NCBI GenBank assembly: GCA_951799425.1
Contig: OX637395.1
Coordinates: 37,410,323-37,474,322 of the forward strand
From: Ilex aquifolium
Taxonomy: Eukaryota > Streptophyta > Magnoliopsida > Aquifoliales > Aquifoliaceae
Length of the DNA: 64,000 bases
Direction: 5' to 3'
Both the position numbers and the translations under genes were made by a program. Shown piece after piece: positions 1 through 11,908 of this stretch; position 1 is the stretch's first letter, and each line of letters begins with the position of its first letter. The notes under the pieces were generated by a model. That model searched no databases, was not told the DNA's origin, and was given only the letters and a program-made list of their open reading frames with translations.

Positions 1-458
1 AATGGCTAGGATCGCCGAGTACTTTATTAGCTCAAGAGTGTAGGGAGAGCAGAGATTTACAAGCTTAGAGAGGGAGATGAGATATGTGCTCAGTTAAGTG
101 TGATGCCCCCCAAGTGTTGGTAAGATTTACAATTTATAGTTGTTCTCCTAACAGATTTGGGCGAGATATTAGTAACTAGTTGTCTAGTTTGTTGGATCTG
201 GCATCCTCCTCTCAACGGGCGAGGCGGTTGAGGTGCTCTCCATGAGACTCGGTCAAAAGATGACATGGGGTATTGACTATTTCCAAGGCAGCGTGAATGA
301 GCTATTAGATGACCCTGCATGCTCCTCTACTGATGTAGCTCCTGGAATCTGATGAGCTTGAATGGGTGTAAACTTCTTTGGGCTTGACTAGTTGGACCTC
401 TTGGAGTTGGGCCTTGGGCTTGTAACATGAGTTGGGTCCTTGGGCTTGGCCCATCACA
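1..458 (+). mobile_element. 3' part of an LTR at the left edge of unit 1
   Basis: This stretch is nearly identical to 9438-9895, with a constant offset of 9437 bp. It ends in a 'ggcccatcaca' type terminus with the CA expected of an LTR 3' end. The next bases, from 459, match unit 2 from 9896. The left part of the element lies outside the window. The short open frame at 90-320 is also present in the other copy but resembles no protein I know, so I treat the stretch as LTR sequence. Confidence 0.6.
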
Positions 459-2946
459 TTCAATTGTCTTCACTTTCCGAGAATTCTTTTACCCAAATAT
501 CTGGTACTCCCTTCATTAATGGACAAACTTCAACTCTCTAATTCTAACTATTTTTTCCACTCATCTCTTTTGTGTTCCAGGCATAGGATATGTATGTTGA
601 CTTTAGTTTAACTCTCCACCTACATTAACTTATTATTTCGTATAAGAGTAATATTATCCCAACTTAATTTAATGACCTAATAATATACGATTGTTGTTGG
701 ATTAGTAATATGTCTCACTACTAGATGAAGCCAATTGTGAAACAACAATAATAGTTGATCAAGTTTTCTACATATTAAAGCTACATTTCACTATTACAAG
801 TACTCCATGGGCTACTTTAATTGTTATTACAGTTTAATTGCTATGCCAGGTATACTATATAGAGTTTTGTGTGAAAGTCAAAGGCTGCTTATACTATTCT
901 TAGGATATCTAGACGATAAGGATTAAAATTATGTTTTTGTGGATTATTTTGATTAGTTTTGAAAATATTTTGGAAATACATTGAAAACGAATAAAAAATT
1001 AATAATTTAATTCAAAAAAATAAAATATTGGTCAAAATATATTAAAATATCTTAAAATACATTAAAACAGTTTGAAATATTGATTAAAACATGTGAAATC
1101 ACCTCGAAACAATCGAAAACACCGCAAGATAGTCGAACGCACCTGGAAAATATTGAAAATTCGATTCAATCACTTATTCGTTTCGTATCTCTTGGAAACA
1201 AAAATGTATTGGTCATTATGACCATTTTAAAACAAAATTTTGATACTTGCTAGTCGACTCTCTAGTACCTATTATACTAGTAAGTTCCATTTATTGTTTT
1301 ATACACTTCTTTAAAATTATTTTAAAAAATACTTAAATATTAATAGACAAAAGTGATCTATATATTTAGTATACAAAATGATTCATTCGTACCTGTTTAT
1401 ATTTACTACTAGGTATGCTCTTAATCTTTAAGAAAGGGAATAAATTCAGGTAAGAAAAAAGTGAAAGTGAATTCTAAGACAAACATTACTTAAAAAAGTA
1501 ATATAAAAATTCTAAAAAAAGTCAAAAGTACTTCAAAAAAAAAAAATCATATTGTCCTCTAAAAAGAAGTTCATCTATAATAATAAAGTTGAGCCTCCTG
1601 TTTGAGCTGCTTAAGCTCCTCAGTTAAGAAAATAAAACAACGGTCTAGATCATTTAAATCCAACGGTTTATATGACAATTTAATTTTTTAACATTTTAAT
1701 CATGATAACTCATTTAAATTTTAACTTTTAGCCTTTAAACTATAATAATTCATTTAAATTTAAAATTTTAATATTTTAACCACAGTAACTCACTTAAATT
1801 TTAACTACAATAACTCAACTCATACATTACAAAAAACTTGTTTGTACGGGATACGACTTGTTTATAAATAATTGTAGGCACTTAGCCCTTGCAAGGTACT
1901 AGAAAGGTGTGGTGAAGTATTTTTGACTACATATTCAAGACTGCAAGACATTTGAGGACACATATTAACTTGAGAATAAGATAGAAATCAAAACATGTCT
2001 TGTCATGTCAAAATTATATGAGTGATATAAACACAAATGACCCTTAATATGAAACCCATGATTAGAATTACATTAAATCTACTATACACAAGTCCTCATA
2101 AAGTAGAAATCTACTTGATCCATATGCAACACTAGATCAAGGAATTGAAACAAAAATCAAGAAAATGATAGTACAACTAAATGAGCTACGTTTGCTAAAT
2201 AGAGTAATTCCGATTTGACATCAATCCAAGTTATTTAATGTTTTTGGGTTTAAGTCGTGTTATTCTTGAGTTCGTGTCGAGTTACATTATTTTTTTTGGG
2301 TTGTGTCAAAAAATTACATCATTTTTTTTATTAATTGTGGCAAAAAATCTCAACCCTAATTTTAGGCAACCTGCATAGATTGTTAGGGGAATATTTATAG
2401 TAGCTCTCTCTGACCTCCGACTAGTTGGAACCTATATTTGGGATTCCCACAAAGAACAATCATTTTCTTCCATTTTAAAGGTATTCCCTTCCCTGCAACT
2501 GTTTTGCCAATAAAGACAAGCACCATATATACACTCAATAAGGATCCAAATAGTTGGTACAAGTGTATATTTTTTCCTGCATTTATACTGATGATCATTG
2601 TTGTTGGGCTTCATAATAAGGCCAAATCATTAGGGTAGACGTAAACTTTACTATATGTATCCGGATTTGAGTACGGAACCGTCAAAAAAATGTCGGTAAC
2701 ATATCTCTAAAATTTACGGACTTTAAAGGGTGTTTTTATAATTTTTGTGGATCATTTTATAATCAAAAAATTTATCATTTTTATAGTTGATTTACCACTT
2801 TTATGAGTATTTTTACCACTGTTGTATGTGTTTTTACTACATTTGTGGTAAATATTTTTGAAATACTAATTAACGGTCATGAGCTAACCACATCATTCAC
2901 AATTTGAAATACTAATTTGAAATGCATAACATTTTTCTATAGATAG
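459..2946. other. Non-coding upstream part of unit 1
   Basis: I see no gene in this AT-rich stretch. The part around 2395-2640 is well conserved in units 2 and 3, but its short frames differ in length between copies and resemble no known protein. From about 1285 to 1588 the sequence is unrelated to unit 2, which has a CACTA-like segment there instead. Confidence 0.6.
1574..1852 (+). mobile_element. Possible small degenerate Helitron
   Basis: The start (TCTATAATAATAAAG, preceded by A) closely resembles the 5' end of the well-defined Helitron at 36,458-38,650 (TCTATATAATAAAG). About 280 bp downstream is a weak short hairpin followed by 'GATACGACTTG', which could be a mutated CTRR-type 3' end. 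No empty site is available to confirm the limits, and unit 2 has lost the 5' end. This is an inference from end similarity only. Confidence 0.3.
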
Positions 2947-2956
2947 ATCATATAAC

Positions 2957-3671
2957 TTAGGAAACACGGATATGGATACGAGATACGGGTACGATATGAT
3001 ACAGATACGAGATATCGATATGAAATACGAGTACGATATGATACGAATACGAGATACGAATATGATATGATGCGGATACGACAATACAATAAAACGCCAA
3101 AAAAAAAGATACAAGTACGGCCGAAATACGTCTATAAATATATATACTTTATATTTATACTATTATGCAATGACTTGATACATATAATTTTTAATAATTC
3201 TTTAACAATAATAAACAATAATAACAATTTTCTATTTTTTTAAAAATTGTCTATCGTCTCATTATGGTACATCTACAAAGTGAATTGATTAATTAAATGA
3301 ATAAATAAGAAATAACATTTAACTCTATTATTTGCCAAGAAGTTATTTGTTGCTAAAATTATTCAGTAATCAATTCATTTATAATTTTTGGATATGTGAT
3401 AATAGATAATACTTGAAAAAGACTCATGTCTTCTAAGTCATAAGAATTTTGATTGATGTATTGCATTGTAAGTGAAATCAAAAGGAAGATGTAAAGATTA
3501 AAATTAAAAATTATACATATTTCTCTGCATGTAGAAGTATCTGTGAAATATCTATTTATTTTATTTATTAATGTGTCTCTGATACATATTTTCGAGTATC
3601 TGATAAGTATTATATCTAGTACAATATTTGATACAAATACATCGACTTTTAACAAAGTATTCGTGTTTCAT
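2957..3671. mobile_element. MULE-type MITE, unit 1 copy
   Basis: A 715-bp element flanked by the 10-bp direct repeat ATCATATAAC (2947-2956 and 3672-3681). The ends share the inverted core GAAACACGRATA. A TSD of 9-11 bp is the hallmark of Mutator-like elements. The left interior is an irregular array of 'gatacgagatacg'-like motifs, and no transposase is present. Copies with the same TSD lie in units 2 and 3, so the insertion predates the unit duplication. Confidence 0.75.
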
Positions 3672-3853
3672 ATCATATAACAATCATTCCATTTTCACAA
3701 TATGATTTTTATCACAAGTACATATTTTACTGCAGAAGAAACTCTAAAGTTTTACAAAGCAAATAGAAATACATGACATAAAGCTTCACACACACATATA
3801 TATGTAGTACTGCAACAAACAAGCATATCAATCCAACACGAAATCGGAGATAT

Positions 3854-4129
3854 TCAGGGGCTGGTGGTCGTGGTAGAGGGAGGTGGGAGGATCGGAACGT
3901 AGGGAACGGTGCCCGGGACTGTCGGAAAATAAGGGGTGATCGGAACTGTAGTTGGTGGCAGTCGAGGAAACCTGAAAGTTGGCGTGGTGGGAATGGAAGG
4001 ATAAGGCCGGTACGGTGGCAGCGTTGGCAAACTTGGTGCCAAAAGACGACGAGCCGCCATGGCTTGGCCGGTGCCGGAAATTGTCCAGGCAATGAAGATG
4101 AACACAAGGAAGAACTTGCAAGAGGCCAT
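3854..4129 (-). CDS. Small secreted proline-rich protein, gene a copy 1
   Basis: Encodes 91 residues. I start at MASCKFF rather than the Met 19 codons upstream because this Met directly begins a signal peptide: a positive residue at 4, a hydrophobic run at about 6-18, and small residues before AMAARRLL at about 24-31. The mature part is rich in Pro, Thr and Tyr with no Cys. It carries spaced LPxLPPY, YPSIPTTP and PYVPILPPP-like motifs and ends in a Ser/Thr/Pro tail. It resembles short plant hydroxyproline-rich or 'putative cell wall' proteins that are secreted to the apoplast. I infer a wall-structural or wall-peptide role, not proven. A TATA box lies about 90 bp upstream and I see no intron. 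Compared with copies 2 and 3, this copy has six extra residues (PITPYF). The open frames on the other strand and in the other frames are shadows. Confidence 0.8.
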   Translation of the reverse strand: MASCKFFLVFIFIAWTISGTGQAMAARRLLAPSLPTLPPYRPYPSIPTTPTFRFPRLPPTTVPITPYFPTVPGTVPYVPILPPPSTTTTSP

Positions 4130-4221
4130 GTTAAATGGGAAGAGGGATGGGTCTCTCAATCTATATGTAAAGATCAAAGCATGCAAGAAATTGTGTACTC
4201 ATAAAGCTGTAGTTGCTAAGC

Positions 4222-4232
4222 ATATATATATA
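4222..4232 (-). promoter_or_regulatory. TATA box of gene a copy 1
   Basis: An alternating TA run on the minus strand about 93 bp upstream of the chosen ATG, predicting a 5' leader of about 60 nt. It is retained in copies 2 (14,705-14,713) and 3 (21,633-21,641) at the same distance. Confidence 0.6.
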
Positions 4233-4321
4233 GTAGAATTATGAGGTTCGTCTTATTTTAGGCCCCTTTTCTTTCAATTGTGTCACTTAAGCATTACAAT
4301 TAGAGTTTCTCTCATTTTTTA

Positions 4322-4730
4322 CCCCAAATATTTCAATTATATTATTTTGGTCCATGAAAATATTAAATATATTTCTATGTGATTTCTCAAGCAGACAATA
4401 TACAAATTGCTAACAATTTTTTATCATAAACTTGTCACGTGATACATTAATATGTGCGAAAAATAATTTGGGTAGTTCTTGACAAAAAATGTGTAATATG
4501 AATAGTTCTTGATCAAAATTGTATAATTTAAGTAGTTCTTTGACCAAAATTTGGGTAGAAATTTGGTCAACTGTTATTCAAATTATTATTTTTTCTATAT
4601 TTAGGTATTACGTGACAAGTTTATAATAAAAAATCGTTAGCAATCTGGACGTTGTCTGCTTAAAAGACCACATAGAAATATATTCAAAATACTTTAAGGA
4701 CTAAAATGATTCAATTAAAATATTGGAGAC
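4322..4730. mobile_element. Foldback (long inverted repeat) element, unit 1 copy
   Basis: Two arms of about 120 bp (4322-4443 and 4607-4730) are inverted copies at roughly 80% identity, separated by a ~160-bp spacer. The whole region can fold into one long hairpin. It begins less than 200 bp upstream of the gene a start codon. The same structure is present in units 2 and 3. No coding capacity; no TSD could be fixed. Confidence 0.7.
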
Positions 4731-5733
4731 TAAAATAAGATAAACTTCATACTTTGAGGACTTTTAATACAATTAACCCAAATTTTTAATTTTTATTTAA
4801 ATAATTAAATCACTTTTAGTTGTTAAAACATGCACTTCCTCACCAACTAACTTGTCGACTAAAAATTTTAAAAGTTCACTTTAAATGGTTGTTATCATGG
4901 CTAACAAAAAATGCGACCAGGGCCTCAAATTAAATGCCAATCATTAATTATTTTTATTTTTATATTTTGATAAAAGCCAATCATTAATTTGACTAAAGGG
5001 AAAATTGATAACTGAGGTTTTTCTTTTTTTTTAATAATTGAGGAATTAAAGTAATATATTTTGAATACTTTAAAGACCAAAGTGTATTTAATCAAATATC
5101 ACGAGGTATTATTTTATTAACAATTGAAACATTCATCATCTAGTGAAACATGAAAATAAAAAATAAAGCAACACAATTAGAGAAAGAACGGTGATATAGG
5201 GACTAAATTAAATACACTCAAAAGATTAATAGTGAGTTCAGATGTTAAATGAAATTCATTTCTGATTCAATAATTGCATTGAATTAAGTTATCAGGTTAG
5301 GTCCTCAAATTATGTCTAAATAATATTTTCCTTAGAGAAATAATGATCTAAATGGGAGGGAGAGTGTATTTTATAGGGCTAATTATACTTTTCTATCAAA
5401 CGGTATGATTTGTGTCACTTTGCCCACTTAACTATTGAATTTTTTATATTGCTCCCTCGATTTGAAATGATTTCACATTGCCCATAACGAAAATGATCGC
5501 TATCTTTTGGACGAAAAATATCAACATTTTGGGGCATAGTAAAACAAAATCACATAGTTCTGAGGTAAAGTGGAACAATTTTCCGTCAAATTTTGAATGA
5601 TCCTTTGGGTGATGTGAGTTATTAGGTGCAAGTGACACAACTCTCATAATTTGAGGATTAACCCTTTTCGATATGGACTAAAAATGTATCCATAAACCAT
5701 ATGAACCTGGGTGAGGCATTTTGTCAGTTAGCT

Positions 5734-5764
<31 letters not shown>

Positions 5765-7834
5765 GCAGGAGAAACAATAAGATTTCATAAAGCCACCCCA
5801 CCTTCATTCCTTTTAAAAGCCGTCTTTATGGTTGTCCATGTCTATATTACTTTCAACAAACGAAAGTGAGTACCTAAAAGAGCAAGCCTATCCAAGGTTA
5901 AAAAAAGAAGGCACAGTAACCACAAATAATGGCTTCTTTTTTTTATCAGGAGTGTTTGGACAAACTTTCGTATATTTCGACTAATTTTTTTCCCTATGCG
6001 ATCAAAAACAGGTCATCTGCACCGAAATTAAAATATTTATGAGAGATAAATCCCTCATAACCTGATCCCAAAGGGTTGTCAAGATTCGACTCAAAATGTC
6101 TGAATTTACAATTCATCCCTATTATCACTTGAGCTACTCCTTCGAATTCAAATAACGGCTTGTACATAAGCATTAAATTGACTAGTGGTTTAGCTAACCA
6201 GGTATTTCCATTTATTCTCTCTCCTCGGGTTATATTTGGACCGGTGTTGTTGCGACACGCATAGTAGCTCAATTTCTCAAAGTAGCAATAGACCTATTCA
6301 GTTTGAGCAATGTTACTTGAATTTAATTTATTAATTTAATTTGTTAATTTAATAACTTATAACTATTGGATTGACAATAAACCCCAATATTTATCGGGAC
6401 CCACTATAAACTTTGCAATTGTGATAGATTATATCAGTAAATTATATTCAAATAGTATTAATGATTCAGTTTAAGACTCAAATCCATGGACCATGACCAA
6501 TGCCCAACCCCATACAAACAAAGACCAAGTCTAGTACGCTCTCTTTCTCACATACTCTCTCTAGAGCCCCTCCCTTTTGTGAGTAAATATTTAGTGTAAC
6601 GATGATACCACGTCATTATTATTGGGTCAAACTTGTCCTTTCAAACAAATTTTAAGAAATAATAATGTTTTACATATCTTAGTGTATTTTTTGGAAATAT
6701 AAAATAATTCCAGCTAATTTCATCTTTTATCGTTAGTCATAATATATGGAAGTGATTTATTTATTAAAGAAAGTCATACTTTAGCGACAAATATATTTTC
6801 TCGTAGAAAGTTTATTTTAACCACAAATTTATTTTTCGTCATTATCAGAATCTTTAGGTGACGAAATATACTTTTTTTGTTGTTGATGACTGTTGAAACT
6901 TGTGAAATCCCGATTCATTTCCATAATAATATTCATAGTGCTAATAGCCTTCATAATATTAAAGGATACAATATCCAAATAATGAATAAACTTTGGGGAC
7001 ATCTGATAAAATTGGAACGATACAAAGAAACTTTGAGCAAGAATTTTCATTTTAAAGTTTTTGGATTTACATGGGTGTTGAAATGGGTCGGGGTTTTACA
7101 ATACTTTTCTTGTCCGTGCATTTTCTACATTGTAAAGATTAATCCTTTGCTAATTCTTGCATTGCAGTAACGTGGCTCACATTGCATAACTAGAACAAAA
7201 GAAAAAACAAAAAGAGAAAGAATTGGATTGAATTAGCACTTGTGGATGGGTTGTAAATGAACTGAAACAAGCTGAGCGTATCATATTATTCAGACTCGAT
7301 TTGTTCATTTGCCGAGTGTATTCGAGATCGGATCAAAATCACGACGAGCTTTAAACATCTTGCTCGGCTCATTAATTTTTTCTTCTTCAAACTCTACCTC
7401 AGCTTGACTTCGTTCATCTGATTAAACAAGCCATGCTCGAGCTTATATTCAAGCTTAAACTCAAGTTTAGATTCGTGATCAAAACTATACTCTGCTCGGT
7501 TATCCTTATAATATAAATATTCATAAGCCAAAAAAATTATTGCATATGCTTGACTCGTTTATTAGACAAATTTTGAAAATGAACGCTTGTTTGGTTCGTT
7601 TGACAAATGAAGAGGTGATTGACAGCAAAGTGAACTGATATGAACATCAACTGTTACCTCATTATACATATGATCCCCATAAACGAAAAGCATAAATCAA
7701 ATTACACTTTTACCATAATAATATAATAAAAGATAGTCTCTCTGCATGCAAGCTAGAGTAGTGGATATCTAACACTCCCAAGGTCCAACAATGACGAGAA
7801 TCTCGTATACTCTGAAGTTATTTTTTATTAGTAT
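4731..7834. other. Non-coding spacer between gene a and gene b, unit 1
   Basis: No gene seen. About 5378-5666 has GGGYTAATT-type inverted ends and an imperfect 9-bp flanking repeat and may be another MULE-type MITE. About 5990-6270 contains frames conserved between units but interrupted differently in each. About 6770-6880 has CACTA-like 'agcgacaaa' motifs. About 7260-7600 is a CTCG/GAGC-rich plant repeat also seen at about 47,270-47,560. Confidence 0.5.
5734..5763 (+). repeat. Homopolymer of 30 G
   Basis: An uninterrupted run of 30 G. At the same place unit 2 (16,194-16,200) and unit 4 have only 7 G followed by a short spacer that unit 1 lacks. It is either a real expansion or an assembly artefact. 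Confidence 0.9.
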
Positions 7835-8160
7835 TCAAGGCTCAGTAGTTGAGTGAGGTCTAGATAATGAAGGAATGGGTATGTCCTTAGGGTGTGTAGG
7901 GATGGTTGGCAATGTGGGCTTAGGCAGGTCAGGGAATATCGGCAGAGGTGGCAATTCCGGCACTTCCAGCTTTGGCAAAGTTGGTACAAGGGGCAATGTT
8001 GGCATCTCCGGCAGAGGTGGCAGCTCCGGCAGTTCGGATTTTGGAAGCTCCGACAGTTCCGGCTTTGGCAAAGTTGGTACATATGGTAATGGTGGTTGTT
8101 CCACTTTAGGCAGTGGTGGCAGTTCCGGCTTTGGAAACTCGAGTAATGTTGTCGCTAAAA
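7835..8160 (-). pseudogene. PELPK-type secreted protein, gene b copy 1, 5'-truncated
   Basis: The frame reads through about 108 residues of LP-rich repeats built on PELPK/PELPPLP units (KPELSELPK, SELPELPPLPEM, LEVPELPPLP) to a stop at 7835-7837. This repeat style is that of the plant PELPK1-like cell-wall proteins. The start codon and signal peptide, intact in copy 2, are missing: at about 8160 the sequence switches from gene b to retroelement DNA. The remaining ATG-initiated frame (from 8104) lacks a secretion signal, so a functional product is unlikely. The switch is visible by comparison with 18,595-18,620, where copy 2 continues into the signal peptide. Confidence 0.8.
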
Positions 8161-9895
8161 ATCCATGGAGTACAAGATTCTTGTCTACAAGAAAAGAGTA
8201 ACTTCATGAGGTTCAGGGGGGCAGCTGATATGAAAAAGAGGACAAGAGCACCACCGGCCGCATTGAAGTTAACTTGGCAACACACAGTTCGCCCTTCACC
8301 GCGGAAGTACAAAAGGATCCTCATCCAAAAGATGAGAGTGGCACCGCGAGCCCACTACCGTGAAAATGGTAAATGGATCCTCGTCTAAAAGACAGGAGTG
8401 GCCCGTGAGCATATCGTTGTAAAAATGGTAAATGGATACTCGTCCAATAGACGAGAGTGGCACCGCGAACATATAGCTGCAAAAATGGTAAATGAATCAT
8501 CGTCCAAAAGACGAAAGTGGCCCGCAAGCATATCCTCGTAGAAGTGGTTAATAGATCCTTGCCCAAGAGACGAGAATGGCCCACCAGCATATCACCACAT
8601 AAAATGATAAATGGATCTTTGTCCAGCAGGGCAAGAGTGGTACCACACACATCTGGGGGCAATCCTACCACGACTTGCTCAGTCCACCTCTCCCGCCATG
8701 AAAATAAAGGCATACAAGTGGGATCCGGCAATATGCAAAGAGTATATCCCTAGAAAATAGTATATCGTTGGTCGACTAGCCTAAGAGATCAAGAGGAAAG
8801 GTCTCCACCTTGAGATAAAGGAAGTATGACTCTTCTCAAGGGAGAGCTAAACAACCGAGACGGACGATCACGATTGTTAACATCGGCCTCGGGCAGGGCT
8901 TCGAAGGTTTTAGTTTGCTCGAGGCTCCCAGTGCATGACTCATTTCTCACTAGTTTATGCTTGACTGAGATCCAAAGGGGCTCCTGAGGTAAAAAGGGTT
9001 AATAGTCTGGTTCAACATATGAGATGTTGAGACATGTGGATTTGCAGCTAGAGACCTAAAATTAGGTAATGTGATGTTCCTTGAGCAGAGGGGTTTTGTG
9101 AGAAGAGGGGCTTCGCGGTATGCACGGCTTGGGGCACTACGGCCATGACCCTTCGCGGTCATGAGTTCCGCAACTCTTCTATCTCGATGATCGCCCCAGA
9201 CATAGGTCCACATAAGTGGAGAGAGACCTAGTCTGAGACATATTCTAGGGGCGTAGCTTGACTAGCATCACCCTCCGTTTAGACGCGGTCATCCAGCTGA
9301 TGAGAGTACATTCTGATGATGCACAAATTGGTTTTGCACACCACCTGTCAAGTATGAATAATAAATGCAGTAATTAAAGTAGAGAGAGAAGACGAGAATT
9401 ATAGTGGTTCGGTCAATGTGACCTACGTCCACTTCTAAATGGCTAGGATCGCCGAGTACTTTATTAGCTCAAGAGTGTAGGGAGAGCAGAGATTTACAAG
9501 CTTAGAGAGGGAGATGAGATATGTGCTCAGTTAAGTGTGATGCCCCCCAAGTGTCGGTAAGACTTACAATTTATAGTTGCCCTCCTAACAGATTTGGGCG
9601 AGATATTAGTAATTAGTTGGCTAGTTTGTTGAATCTGGCGTCCTCCTCTCAACGGGCGAGGCGGTTGAGGTGCTCTCCATGAGACTCGGTCAAATGATGA
9701 CATGGGGTATTGACTATTTCCAAGGCAGCGTGAATGAGCTCTTAGATGACCCTGCATGCTCCTCTACTAATGTAACTCCTGGAATCTGATGAGCTTGAAC
9801 GGGTGTAGACTTATTTGGGCTTGACTAATTGGACCTCTTGGAGTTGGGCCTTGGGCTTGTAACATGAGTTGGTTCATTGGGCGTGGCCCATCACA
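8161..9895 (+). mobile_element. 3' fragment of an LTR retroelement (array plus LTR) joining units 1 and 2
   Basis: This 1.7 kb block is absent from unit 2 next to gene b. It starts inside gene b, contains a 59-bp tandem array (8306-8658), and ends with an LTR whose last 458 bp are repeated at 1-458. The LTR start is uncertain; one candidate is the TG at about 8989 after a purine-rich 'aaaggggctcc'. No gag or pol remains. An array between the coding part and the 3' LTR is typical of Tat-lineage Gypsy elements, but assignment is inference. It is not the same LTR as at 53.5 kb. Confidence 0.6.
8306..8658 (+). repeat. 59-60 bp tandem array, about 6 copies
   Basis: Imperfect repeats built on 'aaaatggtaaatggatc' and 'agacgagagtggc', starting near 8306, 8363, 8422, 8482, 8541 and 8600. 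Divergence between copies is clearly higher than in the 82-bp array at 60.7 kb, so this array is older. Confidence 0.75.
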
Positions 9896-10736
9896 TTCAA
9901 TTGTCTTCGCTTTCCGAGAATTCTTTTACCCAAATATCGGGTACTCCCTTCATTAATGGACAAACTTCAACTCTCTAATTCTAACTATTTTTTCCACTCA
10001 TCTCTTTTGTGTTCCAGGCATAGGATATGTATGTTGACTTTAGTTTAACTCTCCACCTACATTAACTTATTATTTCGTATAAGAGTAATATTATCCCAAC
10101 TAATTTAATGACCTAATATACGATTGTTGTTGGATTAGTAATATGTCTCGCTACTAGATGAAGCCAATTGTGAAACAACAATAATAGTTGATCAAGTTTT
10201 CTACATATTAAAGCTACATTTCACTATTACAAGTACTCCATGGGCTACTTTAATTGCTATTACAGTTTAATTGCTATTACAGTTTAATTGCTATGCCAGG
10301 TATACTATATAGAGTTTTGTGTGAAAGTCAAAGGCTGCTTATACTATTCTTAGGATATCTAGACGATAAGGATTAAAATTATGTTTTTGTGGATTATTTT
10401 GATTAGTTTTGAAAATATTTTGGAAATACATTGAAAACGAATAAAAAATTAATAATTTAATTCAAAAAAAATAAAATATTGGTCAAAATATATTTAAATA
10501 TCTTAAAATACATTAAAACAGTTTGAAATATTGATTAAAACATGTGAAAACACCTCGAAACAATCGAAAACACCGCAAGATAGTCGAACGCACCTCGAAA
10601 ACATTGAAAATTCGATTCAATCACTTATTCGTTTCGTATCTCTTGGAAACAAAAATGTATTGGTCATTATGACCATTTTGAAACAAAATTTTGATACTTG
10701 CTAGTCGACTCTCTAGTACCTATTATACTAGTAAGT

Positions 10737-11908
10737 TCCTACAACAAATTTGTTTTTTAGCGACGAGTTTTGGTTGTGAACAATAAAATTTGTTGTATAA
10801 AAGTGATTTTCAGCTACAATTTCAAATGTTTCTGGCGGTAAACTTTTTTATGATATTTTTTGGCGACCATTTTTTGTAGTTGTCGCCAATAGTCTTCGCA
10901 AAAACGTTCCCTCAAAAAAAAATTTAGGCGTTAAATTTTAATTTTATGGGCGACAAAAAAAATTGTCGCAAAAAAATATTAGCAGTGCAGCGTGGTGGGG
11001 GCATTGGGGAGCCGAGCAATTCAACTAATGTTTCTTGGTAAGCGATTTTAACTATGGACTTATGTTTTTTTTTTTTTTTGCTATTATCATATACTTAGTT
11101 AAATATTAATTTATTAACCTATAAACTCAAAATTTATATATTTTTTCTTTTACTTCTTATCTATAATGCGTTAATGCGTTAATGAGTTTTTTGTGTTTGT
11201 CACAGACTGACGATGGATTGTAAAGAGCTTTTTTTGGATATCCAAACATCTTTTCTTTCAAAAATTTGAGATATTTTGTTGTTCGGATTTTAGATGTTAA
11301 GATATTGGATGTTGAAAATTTTGGATATTGTAAGGAGTTTTGGATATTGTTTGATGCTATTGAAAATTGTTGGATGTTATTTTATATTTTGAGTAACGTA
11401 TGAATGTTTTAGTAATTGTGATGTGTTTTTATGGATTATCTATTGTCATGGGTGCATAATTGAAATTGGTCAGAATGTTTTTGAGTTGTTATAAGTGTTT
11501 TTAAATTGTTATAAGGCCAAATGGAATTTAATCATGTTCATTTTTTGGGCGACGAAAACAAGTCGTCGCTAAAACATTGTTCATCATTTTTGGCGACAAA
11601 AAAAAGTCCTTGCTAAAATGCTGGTTGTTTTTTTGGGCGACAAATATATTTGTTGCCAATATTTTGTATACTTATTTTTAGCAACGAAATAGAGACGGTC
11701 GCTGAAGTTTTCACATTTTGCGATGAATATAATCGTTGCTAAAAATTTTCTGTGGTTAAAATAATTTATTTTATGGCGACGAACAAAATATTGGCGGCGA
11801 AATAAGAACATGTTTGACTACAAAATTATGGTCGCCTATTGTGTATTTTTGACAATGAAATTTTTGTTATCGCTGAAAACTTTCCCAGACGCCTATTGTG
11901 TACTTAAT
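10737..11908. mobile_element. CACTA-like element fragment in unit 2
   Basis: It begins CTACAACAAATTTG, close to the CACTACAACAA end of CACTA transposons, and is filled with many 'ggcgacga / tcgtcgc' motifs in both orientations, the usual subterminal repeat pattern. It contains no transposase. Unit 1 has unrelated sequence at this place, so limits come from where homology between units stops. No clean TSD is visible. Confidence 0.5.

Larger units (their letters stand above)
459..8160. repeat. Tandem unit 1 (gene a + decayed gene b)
   Basis: First copy of a tandem segmental duplication. Unit 2 (9896-18,835) matches it almost throughout, unit 3 (19,359-28,902) matches about 1917-6713 of it, and unit 4 (35,734-39,863) matches about 5600-6985. 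Homology to unit 2 stops abruptly at about 8160 inside gene b, where unrelated retroelement sequence begins. Unit 1 lacks about 130 bp, just right of 3681, that units 2 and 3 share, and keeps 18 bp in gene a that both others lack. Units 2 and 3 are therefore closer to each other than to unit 1. Confidence 0.9.

Noticed and set aside
2395-2614. Overlapping minus-strand frames conserved in units 1 and 2
   Set aside because: Frame length and start differ between units and unit 3 lacks part of it; no protein family recognised.
3828-4121. Other-frame open frames over gene a (His/Ser-rich and Pro-rich)
   Set aside because: Alternative-frame shadows; only the frame with the MASCKFF signal peptide makes sense as a protein.
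5994-6272. Minus-strand frame of 92 codons, similar frames in units 2, 3 and 4
   Set aside because: Interrupted and extended differently in each unit, as expected of a non-coding repeat.
7875-8201. Gly/Ser-rich plus-strand frame over gene b
   Set aside because: Antisense shadow of the Pro/Leu-rich gene b repeats; no start context or signal peptide.
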